A stretch of 64,000 nt of DNA. It comes from JAFAMS01 sp049520515 (lineage in GTDB: Bacteria > Vulcanimicrobiota > Vulcanimicrobiia > Vulcanimicrobiales > Vulcanimicrobiaceae). The notes beneath the pieces were generated by a model, which was given only the letters and a program-made list of their open reading frames with translations, ran no database searches and was not told where the DNA came from. Of the stretch, positions 33,862 through 41,113 are shown one piece after another (position 1 is the first letter of the stretch; every line of letters starts with the position of its first letter). The DNA lies in contig JBEKPS010000002.1 in assembly GCA_049520515.1 (NCBI GenBank), positions 248,001 to 312,000 of the forward strand, in the 5' to 3' direction. A program made the translations under genes and the position numbers.

Positions 33862-34842
33862 TTATCCGGTCGCGAGCGTCGTAGTTTTGAAGACGTCCGC
33901 GACGACGCGATTACGTCCCGCGCATTTCGCCTCGTAGAGCGCGGTATCGACGCGTACCAGCAGAGCATGTCCGGTCTCGCCCGGGCCGAGTTCCGCGACG
34001 CCGAAACTGGCCGTTGTGGATCCCACGACGGGCTCGATGCATCGCGCTGCAAATGCCTTGCAAATGCGCGCCGCGACGCCGACGGCGGTTTCAAGATCGG
34101 TCTCGGGCATTAAGACGACGAATTCTTCGCCGCCGGAACGGGCTAGGACGTCGGTGGCGCGCGTGTTGGTGCGCAGCACGTCACCAAACACCTCGAGCAC
34201 CGCGTCGCCTATCGGATGTCCATACGTGTCGTTGACGTGCTTGAAATGATCGATGTCAGCCATGAGTGCCGACAATTTGTTGTTCGTGCGAGCAACGCGG
34301 CTGATCTCGATTACCAGGGACTGGTCGAGTGCGCGGCGATTGGCAACGCCGGTGAGCGCATCGGTCAGCGATGCGGTGCGGCTCTCCCGCTCGCGCTGTA
34401 TGAGTTTGAAGTTTGCTTCTGTCAGGGCAAACTGCACCTCAGCGTAGCGCTGGTTGATCTCCAGCACGCCCTTGTTGAGCCGTTCGAGATCGGCGACGTC
34501 GTATTCGACCAGCACGAGCAAGCGCGAGCCGAGACGCCGTATGTGCCCTGAGAGCGTCTGCGTAGTACCGGCGAATGTGCCAATCGTAAGTAGTCCGCTG
34601 TAGACGTTCCCGTCGGATCGCACGACTGCTCCAGCGAGTGCGCTAAATCGCGGCTGAATGAAAAATTGCGCGGCGTCAAACCCGGCGGCTGGTTGCCCGG
34701 CGACGCCGATGATCCGTAAAAAGCCGGCGTTGGCTTCGAGAAGCCTTCCGTCTTCATCTATTGCGGCGGTTGCGACGGCGAGCAAGTCTTGAAATTCGAT
34801 CGGGAACCACCGTGCGCTCGCCGGCTCCGGGTCACTCCGCAT
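33862..34842 (-). CDS. PAS-GGDEF diguanylate cyclase
   Basis: 326 aa. N-terminal PAS-like domain (about 15-125), short coiled-coil linker (about 130-160) and a GGDEF domain with active-site 'RSGGEEF' and an intact inhibitory site 'RATD' (RxxD) upstream. It should make cyclic di-GMP and be product-inhibited. Soluble: no membrane segment. First large gene of a six-gene minus-strand operon containing the B12 sensor, and the only GGDEF gene in the window; two PilZ effector genes lie about 15 and 23 kb downstream. Confidence 0.93.
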   Translation of the reverse strand: MRSDPEPASARWFPIEFQDLLAVATAAIDEDGRLLEANAGFLRIIGVAGQPAAGFDAAQFFIQPRFSALAGAVVRSDGNVYSGLLTIGTFAGTTQTLSGHIRRLGSRLLVLVEYDVADLERLNKGVLEINQRYAEVQFALTEANFKLIQRERESRTASLTDALTGVANRRALDQSLVIEISRVARTNNKLSALMADIDHFKHVNDTYGHPIGDAVLEVFGDVLRTNTRATDVLARSGGEEFVVLMPETDLETAVGVAARICKAFAARCIEPVVGSTTASFGVAELGPGETGHALLVRVDTALYEAKCAGRNRVVADVFKTTTLATG

Positions 34843-34867
34843 CCGGGAAGCATACCGCTTGCGGTAA

Positions 34868-34885
34868 CGCGGCGGTAACGCCGCG
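34868..34885. repeat. Hairpin with GTAA loop between the small gene and the diguanylate cyclase gene
   Basis: CGCGGCG-GTAA-CGCCGCG, a perfect 7-bp stem. The GNRA-type loop occurs only in a plus-strand RNA; the nearby genes are on the minus strand, where the loop is TTAC. It lies 10 nt after the 54-aa gene's stop and 26 nt before the cyclase ATG. It could be an attenuator or a leader structure; there is no T-run. Confidence 0.4.
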
Positions 34886-34894
34886 GCTCATTAT

Positions 34895-35059
34895 TTAGCC
34901 GCGGTTACGCGGCTCGTCGCGGCTGAGCTCGGGCCGCTGCCGATCGTAGCCTTTGGCATCGAACGAGGCGAGAAACCACGGTCGTAGCGACGCGCGATCG
35001 GAGCGAGACAGACGCGATATCAGCGCCTTCGCCTCCTCGAGGGTTGCGGTCTTTTCCAT
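34895..35059 (-). CDS. Small hypothetical protein (54 aa)
   Basis: ATG at 35059 to TAA at 34895. Sequence begins 'MEKTATLEEAKALISRLSRS' and continues with 'RASLRPWFLASFDAKGYD' and a charged tail. The helix 'LSRSDRASLRPWF' resembles small antitoxin- or addiction-module-like helical proteins, but no toxin gene is adjacent. Codon third positions are GC-rich, as in real genes here, and all other frames of this stretch are less convincing. It may be the first gene of the operon with the diguanylate cyclase, 52 nt downstream. Confidence 0.55.
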   Translation of the reverse strand: MEKTATLEEAKALISRLSRSDRASLRPWFLASFDAKGYDRQRPELSRDEPRNRG

Positions 35060-35137
35060 GTATACCGATTACCCGAAACGCGCTCAACTGACCCCTAAAG
35101 AGGCCGATTGTGCCCATTCCGGAAGACACCAACAGTG

Positions 35138-35362
35138 ATGAAAAAGCAAATAATGACGTTATCAAGCGTCCGGGAAGTGCACGGCAGCGATTTCACCGAG
35201 GCCCCCGTGGACCCACAGCTCGTCCGCAAGTATCCGATGTTCTCGTTCACGTTCGCTTGCGGGGCGATGGCAAAGGGTCAGGGCGCCGATGCCTTGACCA
35301 TCGAATCGAAGTGCGCCATTCACAAGCGTCGCCCAGGGTCGCGTTCGCTGTCTAAGGCCTAG
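35138..35362 (+). CDS. Small hypothetical protein (74 aa)
   Basis: ATG at 35138. Contains 'MFSFTFACGAMAKGQGADAL' and then 'ESKCAIHKRR', with two Cys and a basic tail; no family recognised. Third codon positions in its second half are mostly G/C, which supports coding in this frame rather than in the overlapping frame starting at 35110, whose translation is strongly basic. Ends directly against the stop of the convergent DUF5916 gene, with no room for a terminator. An upstream in-frame TTG at 35108 is possible. Confidence 0.45.
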   Translation: MKKQIMTLSSVREVHGSDFTEAPVDPQLVRKYPMFSFTFACGAMAKGQGADALTIESKCAIHKRRPGSRSLSKA

Positions 35363-37513
35363 TTAAGCCCCTTTCCCACTTCCGGCGTAGAAAATGAATT
35401 TGACGATCGCCTGTGGGACGGTGACCAGCGTGTTCGGATCGCCGTAGGCGGCGTAGATCTCTGCTTTCTTCATTCGAATGTGATAGGCAACAGAGATATT
35501 GGAACACTTGCCGATGCAGTTGCCGCCGCCGTTCGGTACCGGTGGCGTCCCGTCGACTCGGCGCAGTCCGATCGCGAGCGAAGAGTCGCGGCTGATCTGA
35601 TACGAATACGCCGCGCTCTCGAACCACTGGATATTATTCGGAGTGGTTGGCATCCATTGTGCGGTATCATCGACCGCGAGCGAAACGGCGCCTCGATTGC
35701 CGACCCGAATCGTCGTCGTGCGCAGCCACGTGTCGAGCCGGCCATCGCCGAAGCGTCCGGTATTATAGTAGAGCCAGGTCGGATACGCTGAGGAGCCGTG
35801 ATTCGGGCAGCAGAAGCTCCCCGGATTCTCTTGCAGCCCGCTATGGTACATGAGGCTGAAGCCCGCGTTCTGTGAAACCGGCGTGAGCGTTTCTCCGAAG
35901 CGCCAATAGTCTGAGCCGGTATAGAGCTGGAAATCCCACGCGCTCTTCGTGAGAACGTCGAGCGAAAGAATTTGATCGCTCTGCGATTGTCCGTACAGCG
36001 TGCCCTGATACCGGTCCAAGAGGCCGCCGATACCGATTGCCTCGAGTTTATCCGATCCGGAAAACAGCCAAATCTTGCCGGCGTAGAAACCATAGCCTGC
36101 AATGTCCGGATGCGCGTCGTAGCCGTCGACCGGATTGAAGTCTTCTCCCACCTTTTTTATCGCGGCGTTGAAATTGAAGGTAGGACTTTGCCAACCGAAG
36201 CCTGCGTCAATTGAAGATGATTGCGAGGGGTTCAGCACGTTCGTTCCGGCGTCAGTCGCATAACGGACATATCCATTGAGATATTTGAGGCTGTTCCAGT
36301 TGAGCCCAATCTCGTTGGAATCATCGATGACGCCCGGAAGGTCGGCAGTGACGTGCTGGAACTCCGAGTGCCACTGCGAATCGGACGACGTATAGTCGAC
36401 TGCCGCCGCACTATCGTTGCGCTGCACGCCGATCGCATCGAATGCGGCGACGCCAAAGTCGCCCTGTTTGCCTTCAAAGGCATAGCCTTGCGATGGCGTC
36501 GGTATCGCCGGCGTGTACAGTGTGGTGTGGAAATCCAAGCAGACATTACAGCCGAACGTGTCATAAAACTGCGCGGCTTGCGTGAAGAATGGACGCACTT
36601 CGCTGTACACGCGCTGCACGACGGTCGGCGCGATCGTCTGTTGATCGAGCTCGACATTGGAATAGTCCGGATGGAACGTCGAGAAGAACGCTGACGTCTG
36701 CGTGATTGGAATGGAAACGTCGGCGCCAACGCGCGAGGTCGAACCGCCCGCTGCGCTGCTTGCAACCGACCCAAGCGCATACGGTGCGATCCGCGGCGCC
36801 GGCCTCGCTTGCGCGACCGACGATGCAGGCATCGTAAGAACGCCGGCGCGTGCTACGTCGTCGGGCAACGTTTGAAGGCTGTCATACGACCACACATACA
36901 CCGCGCCGGTGCTGCGTACGTAACGAATGAACTGCGCGCGCCACGCACCGCTGTGTTGGCCATGGATTACGCCGAGCGGAATCGCCATCGTTACGGTATA
37001 GCCGCCATCATAGGCGGTGCCGTGCGATTCCCAACGTGGCGCAAACGCCGTGTTTTCGGTGGACGCCTCGTTGTGCGAACCACTCGCGTTTGCTTCAAAC
37101 TGATATTGAAAGCCGCCGGCTCCGGTCGGCCACAAGTCGACCCAGACGGCATCGTCGCTCCACGAAATGCTTCCGCCGTTGCTGGTACTCCCACCGGTGA
37201 CGAGATCGTCGCTCTGCTGCGAGATGACGACCGGGGTGTGTTGCGTGGCGTCAAAGCGCACGTAGAGAAACTTGCCATCGGTTGCAACGTGCACTTGCGT
37301 CGCGTCCGCAGCGGGTCGCTGATGTGGGACGTCCCAGGTGAGCGGCAGGCTCACGCTCTCGTCCCAAGCCTTCGTGCTCGCACTCGGGTCGAGCGTGACG
37401 TTCGCCTTCAACTTCGGCACGTCGGTACGCAACGTTGAAGCCGACGTCGTCGCGCAAAGATAGATCGCGATGTAGAGAATAAGGCCCGCACGACGGAACA
37501 CCGTTGACCGCAT
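35363..37513 (-). CDS. CBM9-like/DUF5916 putative outer-membrane protein
   Basis: 716 aa. Signal peptide (about 1-25), an N-terminal carbohydrate-binding-module-9-like sandwich (about 35-215; 'DDAVWVDLWP', 'YTVTMAIPLG'), then a long beta-rich region of about 480 residues. The 'TFHPDYSNVELDQQTI' segment matches DUF5916, in which 'NPDFSxVExDxxxxN' leads into a predicted outer-membrane barrel. Alternating aromatic strands in the last 350 residues fit a barrel. This supports a diderm envelope. Function unknown. The -10 box ends 9 nt before the ATG, so the mRNA may be leaderless. Confidence 0.78.
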   Translation of the reverse strand: MRSTVFRRAGLILYIAIYLCATTSASTLRTDVPKLKANVTLDPSASTKAWDESVSLPLTWDVPHQRPAADATQVHVATDGKFLYVRFDATQHTPVVISQQSDDLVTGGSTSNGGSISWSDDAVWVDLWPTGAGGFQYQFEANASGSHNEASTENTAFAPRWESHGTAYDGGYTVTMAIPLGVIHGQHSGAWRAQFIRYVRSTGAVYVWSYDSLQTLPDDVARAGVLTMPASSVAQARPAPRIAPYALGSVASSAAGGSTSRVGADVSIPITQTSAFFSTFHPDYSNVELDQQTIAPTVVQRVYSEVRPFFTQAAQFYDTFGCNVCLDFHTTLYTPAIPTPSQGYAFEGKQGDFGVAAFDAIGVQRNDSAAAVDYTSSDSQWHSEFQHVTADLPGVIDDSNEIGLNWNSLKYLNGYVRYATDAGTNVLNPSQSSSIDAGFGWQSPTFNFNAAIKKVGEDFNPVDGYDAHPDIAGYGFYAGKIWLFSGSDKLEAIGIGGLLDRYQGTLYGQSQSDQILSLDVLTKSAWDFQLYTGSDYWRFGETLTPVSQNAGFSLMYHSGLQENPGSFCCPNHGSSAYPTWLYYNTGRFGDGRLDTWLRTTTIRVGNRGAVSLAVDDTAQWMPTTPNNIQWFESAAYSYQISRDSSLAIGLRRVDGTPPVPNGGGNCIGKCSNISVAYHIRMKKAEIYAAYGDPNTLVTVPQAIVKFIFYAGSGKGA

Positions 37514-37514
37514 G

Positions 37515-37544
37515 CAACTAATTTTATAGTTATAATCAACTAAT
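37515..37544. promoter_or_regulatory. Direct repeats CAACTAAT at 22-bp period (operator candidate)
   Basis: Two exact CAACTAAT copies, at 37515-37522 and 37537-37544, two helical turns apart. One lies just before the DUF5916 ATG and the other between the -35 and -10 boxes. The block is an AT-rich island in GC-rich surroundings. Likely a repressor or activator site for the DUF5916 gene. Confidence 0.45.
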
Positions 37545-37550
37545 TGTCAA
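37523..37550 (-). promoter_or_regulatory. Strong promoter for the DUF5916 gene
   Basis: Minus strand: TTGACA (37545-37550), 16-nt spacer, TATAAA (37523-37528), then 9 nt to the ATG at 37513. The best sigma-70-like promoter in the window. It overlaps the 3' end of the enoyl-CoA hydratase gene. Confidence 0.65.
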
Positions 37551-38356
37551 GGAGTTCGGCTTGGAAAGTCCGGCTTTCGCTTAGCGACGAATGCGGTTAC
37601 GCCTTCGATGAAGTCGGGTGTGGTGCGCAGTCGCGCATACTCCCGGCCTTCCAGATCCATCGCGACGTGCAGGGGTGCGTCGTACGCGGCGTTCAGCACG
37701 CGCTTGAGCGTGCGCAATGCGGGTTGCGGAAGCGCAGTCAATTCCGCTGCGAGGTTGGCAACGGTTTCGCCGAGCTGCGCTTGTGGGACGACGTTCGTCA
37801 CGAGTCCCCACGCGAGCGCTTCTGCGGCGTTGATCCGACGGCCACGCATCACCATGTCCTTGGCGCGACCGAGTCCCGCAATCCGTGCGATGCGCTGACT
37901 TCCGCCGCTGCCGGGGATCATGCCGAGCCGGATCTCCGGAAGCGCCATCAGCGTACCTTCGGCTGCGATTCGCCAATCGCACGCGAGCGCGATCTCGAGG
38001 CCAACGCCGAACGTAAAACCTTGCAGCTGCGCGATCACCGGCTTCGGACAGCGTTCAGGTGCGCCGATGTTCCACGCCAAATCGGAGAGCGCTTCAGGAT
38101 CTTGCTCGAGGAATTGCGCGATGTGTCCCCCGGCGCTGAACGCTTCGTTCCCAGCGCCCTTGATGACGATAACCGAAACATCGTCGTCGTTGGCCAACTC
38201 GTCGAACAACGATGCGAGCACGTGTCGAGCAGCGAAGGGAACCGTGTTGTGATGTTCGGCATCGTCGAGAACGATCGTCGCAACCCGACGCTGAGGCTCG
38301 CGCTCAAGGCGCAGGGCGTATTCGCGCAATCTCGCTGCGTCGTCAATGAAGTTCAC
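37547..38356 (-). CDS. Enoyl-CoA hydratase/isomerase family protein
   Basis: 269 aa crotonase fold: 'SAGGHIAQF' oxyanion region, 'GFTFGVGLEIALACDWRIA' and 'LPEIRLGMIPGSGG' with the catalytic Glu. Hydrates or cleaves a CoA-activated acid. Last gene of a nine-gene operon; GTG start overlaps the CoA ligase stop (GTGA). The ligase plus hydratase pair resembles ferulate-type (Fcs/Ech) side-chain shortening, but other aromatic or heterocyclic acids are possible. Confidence 0.9.
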   Translation of the reverse strand: MNFIDDAARLREYALRLEREPQRRVATIVLDDAEHHNTVPFAARHVLASLFDELANDDDVSVIVIKGAGNEAFSAGGHIAQFLEQDPEALSDLAWNIGAPERCPKPVIAQLQGFTFGVGLEIALACDWRIAAEGTLMALPEIRLGMIPGSGGSQRIARIAGLGRAKDMVMRGRRINAAEALAWGLVTNVVPQAQLGETVANLAAELTALPQPALRTLKRVLNAAYDAPLHVAMDLEGREYARLRTTPDFIEGVTAFVAKRKPDFPSRTP

Positions 38357-39768
38357 GATCGTAGACTCACTCCTCGGCGCTCGTATTCTCCGGCGCGCAG
38401 TTTGGTACGAAGGATCTTTCCCGAGGGCGATTGGGGAATCGCGCGAACGAAGACATACTCACGCGGACGTTTGAACTGCGTCATACCGCAGGAACGCGCG
38501 TACGCTTCCAGGTCATCTTCCTTCACGTCATCGTTTGCCGGTTCGACGAAAGCGACAATTTTCTGGCCTAAGCGTTCGTCCGGCATTCCGATGACCGCGA
38601 TGCGCCCAATCGCCGGGCAATGTGCCATCGCGTCTTCGACCTCGGCGGGATAGACGTTTTCGCCGCCGCTAATGATCATGTCGTCGACGCGGCCCAGGAC
38701 AAAGAGATCTCCGTCCTCGTCGATCTTTCCGGCATCTCCGGTGTAATACCATCCGTCTCGAATCGCGCGGGCTTGCGCATCCGGCCGCTTCCAATATCCC
38801 GAGAATGCCTCCGGGGAGCTCATATGCACGGCAATCTCGCCATCGATGACTCTCAATCGCTCGTTGATTCCGGCTTTACCGGCCGACGCCGCCTTCGCAC
38901 GCAGCGTGTCGTTGATCGAAAACGTGTAAATCTCGGTCGAACCATAATGGTTGACGAACACGTCCGGGTTGAACGTTGCAAAGCAGCGCTCGACCAGCGC
39001 CGGCGTCATCGGTGCACCGGCAAACCCGAGCTTCCGCAGCGTCCCGAGATCGCGCCGTTCGATGCTCGAATCGGCAAGCAGATCGTAGTATAACGTGGGA
39101 GCGAGATAGAGATTCGTGATACGTTCGCGTTCGAGCAACTCGAGCGCTTGCGCAGGATCCCACCGCGGCATTGCAACGAATAGGCCGTTGAGCATCGTCA
39201 TCGCGATCAGCGAACGGATCCCCATCGTATGATAGAGCGGCATCACACCGAGCGTTCGTTCGGAGCGAGCATATCGGTTTTGCGCGACATGTGCGAGCGC
39301 TGCGGCCCGTTCCGCGCGATGCGTTCGCAAGACGCCTTTGGGACGCCCGGTCGTGCCGGACGTGTACAGCATGATCGAGTAGGCATCATCGGAGACAGGC
39401 GTCGTGTTCGTTGCGGACACGCCGGCGATGAGCTCTTCGAAGGCAGTCGCCCTTTCGCTTATGACGCAGCGCGGCTCCGCGTCTTCGACGATGAATGCGA
39501 GCTCGTCGCGGGAAAGCCGCCAATTCACGGGCGTGAACGTTGCGCCCAGCAGCTGCGTTGCCCAATACAGGGTCGCCATTGGCTCGCTGTTCTGGAGCAC
39601 GGTGACGACTCGATCGCCCGGAGCGACGCCACGTTGCCGCAAACCCGAGACGACGCTCATGATTCGCTCTTTCCACTGCGCGTAGGTGAGCCGCATGGTG
39701 CCATCGACGATCGCGACCGCGTTCGGTTCGCGCTCGACGGCAGCGTCAAACGTTGCGCCCAGGTCCAT
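38353..39768 (-). CDS. Acyl-CoA ligase (AMP-forming)
   Basis: 471 aa ANL superfamily enzyme: P-loop 'YTSGTTGRPKGV', 'NHYGSTE', 'YTGDAG', hinge 'GRVDDMIISGGENVYP', and a C-terminal Lys in 'PSGKILR'. Activates a carboxylic acid to its CoA thioester. Compact for the family (usual 500-550). ATG 39768 is adjacent to 'LGATFDAAVEREP' and overlaps the previous stop by 1 nt. Supplies the CoA ester for the hydratase downstream. Confidence 0.92.
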   Translation of the reverse strand: MDLGATFDAAVEREPNAVAIVDGTMRLTYAQWKERIMSVVSGLRQRGVAPGDRVVTVLQNSEPMATLYWATQLLGATFTPVNWRLSRDELAFIVEDAEPRCVISERATAFEELIAGVSATNTTPVSDDAYSIMLYTSGTTGRPKGVLRTHRAERAAALAHVAQNRYARSERTLGVMPLYHTMGIRSLIAMTMLNGLFVAMPRWDPAQALELLERERITNLYLAPTLYYDLLADSSIERRDLGTLRKLGFAGAPMTPALVERCFATFNPDVFVNHYGSTEIYTFSINDTLRAKAASAGKAGINERLRVIDGEIAVHMSSPEAFSGYWKRPDAQARAIRDGWYYTGDAGKIDEDGDLFVLGRVDDMIISGGENVYPAEVEDAMAHCPAIGRIAVIGMPDERLGQKIVAFVEPANDDVKEDDLEAYARSCGMTQFKRPREYVFVRAIPQSPSGKILRTKLRAGEYERRGVSLRS

Positions 39769-40256
39769 CAGCCTGCCGGTTCTTTCGTGGCCATGATTGC
39801 GTCGACGATTGAGGTGTAACCGGTGCAGCGGCAAAGATGACCCGCCAGCAGTTCTTCCACCTCGCGGCGCGTTGCCGCAGGACGCTCGGCCAGAAGCGCG
39901 TGCGCGGAGATCAAGATGCCGGGCGTGCAAAAGCCGCACTGCAATGCGTGATGCGCGCGAAAGGCTTCTTGCAACGGTGAGAGATTGTCGTGCTCGGCCA
40001 GGGAGGCGACGGTCTTCACATCAGTGCCTTCCGCCTGCACGGCGAACATCAGACACGATCGGACCGCGCGACCATCGACGAGAATCGTGCAGGCACCGCA
40101 CACGCCGTGCTCGCAGCCGACATGCACGCCTTTGGCTCCGCACTCGTCGCGTAAGAAATCACACAAGAGCAGACGCGGTGGTACGTCAGCCTTGACCGGT
40201 TTCCCATCGACGCGCAGGCCGATCGGCGCGCGCTCGCTCTTGGACGTTCGAATCAT
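39768..40256 (-). CDS. Molybdenum hydroxylase small subunit, 2x[2Fe-2S] (CoxS-like)
   Basis: 162 aa. Plant-type ferredoxin site 'CEHGVCGAC...C' followed by the helical [2Fe-2S] site 'CGFCTPG...CRC', the standard xanthine oxidase-family small subunit. Passes electrons from the molybdenum centre to FAD. Part of the order large-medium-small in the operon; start overlaps the medium-subunit stop (ATGA). Confidence 0.95.
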   Translation of the reverse strand: MIRTSKSERAPIGLRVDGKPVKADVPPRLLLCDFLRDECGAKGVHVGCEHGVCGACTILVDGRAVRSCLMFAVQAEGTDVKTVASLAEHDNLSPLQEAFRAHHALQCGFCTPGILISAHALLAERPAATRREVEELLAGHLCRCTGYTSIVDAIMATKEPAG

Positions 40257-41113
40257 CGCGCGTCCTCGAGGGCGAGCGACAGTGTTCGCCGGATCTGACC
40301 TTGCGCAAGCCATCGGCGGTATTTCGCCGTGCCGCGCTGATCGCTCGGCGGATCGACGTGAGCGGAAGCTGTTTGTGCCACGTCTTCGACGTCGCGAGGC
40401 GTGAGCGCGCGGCCGAGCCACGAATCGGTGTCGCAACGATGCGGCCGCTCGCCGACGCCGCCAAGCACGATCGAGAGTGCCTTCAGCTTGCCGTCGGCAG
40501 CAACGCGAACGGCGCATGCCGTCGCTACGATCGCGAAGTCGCCGTGCCGCAGCGCAAACTCCTCGAAAGCATATCCGCAGCCTTCGCTGCGCGAGGGAAA
40601 CGATGCGCCGGTTACAAGCTCATCTGCCGCAAGCGTCGTCGTGAAGAAGGAATCGAAAAATGCGCCGGCTTCGATGCGGCGCGAACCGCGTGCCGATTGC
40701 GTTTCGATCTCTGCGTTGATCGCAACGGCGACCAGCGGAACCTCGGCGCTCGGATCCGCGTGCGCGAGCGAGCCGCAGATCGTTCCGCGATTGCGCGTCT
40801 GACGGTGTCCGACATGCGGAAGCGCGAGCGCCAAAAGCGGAATCGCCTGCGGTATGCGCGGCTCGCGTTCGACATCGGCTTGCCGTACAAGCGCGCCGAT
40901 GTGAATGCTGCCGTTGTGGAAGTAAATCTCCGCGAGCCCGGGGAGGCGATTGATGTCGACGATCGTCGCAGGACGCGCGAGTCGCATGTTCATGGTCGGG
41001 ACGAGCGATTGGCCGCCCGCCAAGACTTTGGCATCCTCGCCGAACTCGCTCAAGACCGCAAGCGCTTCTTCGAGCGTCTCCGGGCACACGTAGTCGAACG
41101 GCGCGGGCTTCAT
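40253..41113 (-). CDS. Molybdenum hydroxylase medium subunit, FAD-binding (CoxM-like)
   Basis: 286 aa. FAD-binding motifs 'LAGGQSLVPTMNMRLA' and 'NRGTICGSLAHADPSAE' (Cys where most have Gly in TIGG), and a C-terminal CO dehydrogenase flavoprotein domain. Accepts electrons from the small subunit. Overlaps both neighbours by 4 nt, which supports a stoichiometric complex. Confidence 0.95.
   Translation of the reverse strand: MKPAPFDYVCPETLEEALAVLSEFGEDAKVLAGGQSLVPTMNMRLARPATIVDINRLPGLAEIYFHNGSIHIGALVRQADVEREPRIPQAIPLLALALPHVGHRQTRNRGTICGSLAHADPSAEVPLVAVAINAEIETQSARGSRRIEAGAFFDSFFTTTLAADELVTGASFPSRSEGCGYAFEEFALRHGDFAIVATACAVRVAADGKLKALSIVLGGVGERPHRCDTDSWLGRALTPRDVEDVAQTASAHVDPPSDQRGTAKYRRWLAQGQIRRTLSLALEDAR

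Noticed and set aside
35110..35355. Alternative small ORF (GTG 35110) overlapping the 74-aa gene
   Set aside because: Its translation is strongly basic and its third codon positions are less GC-rich than those of the frame starting at 35138.
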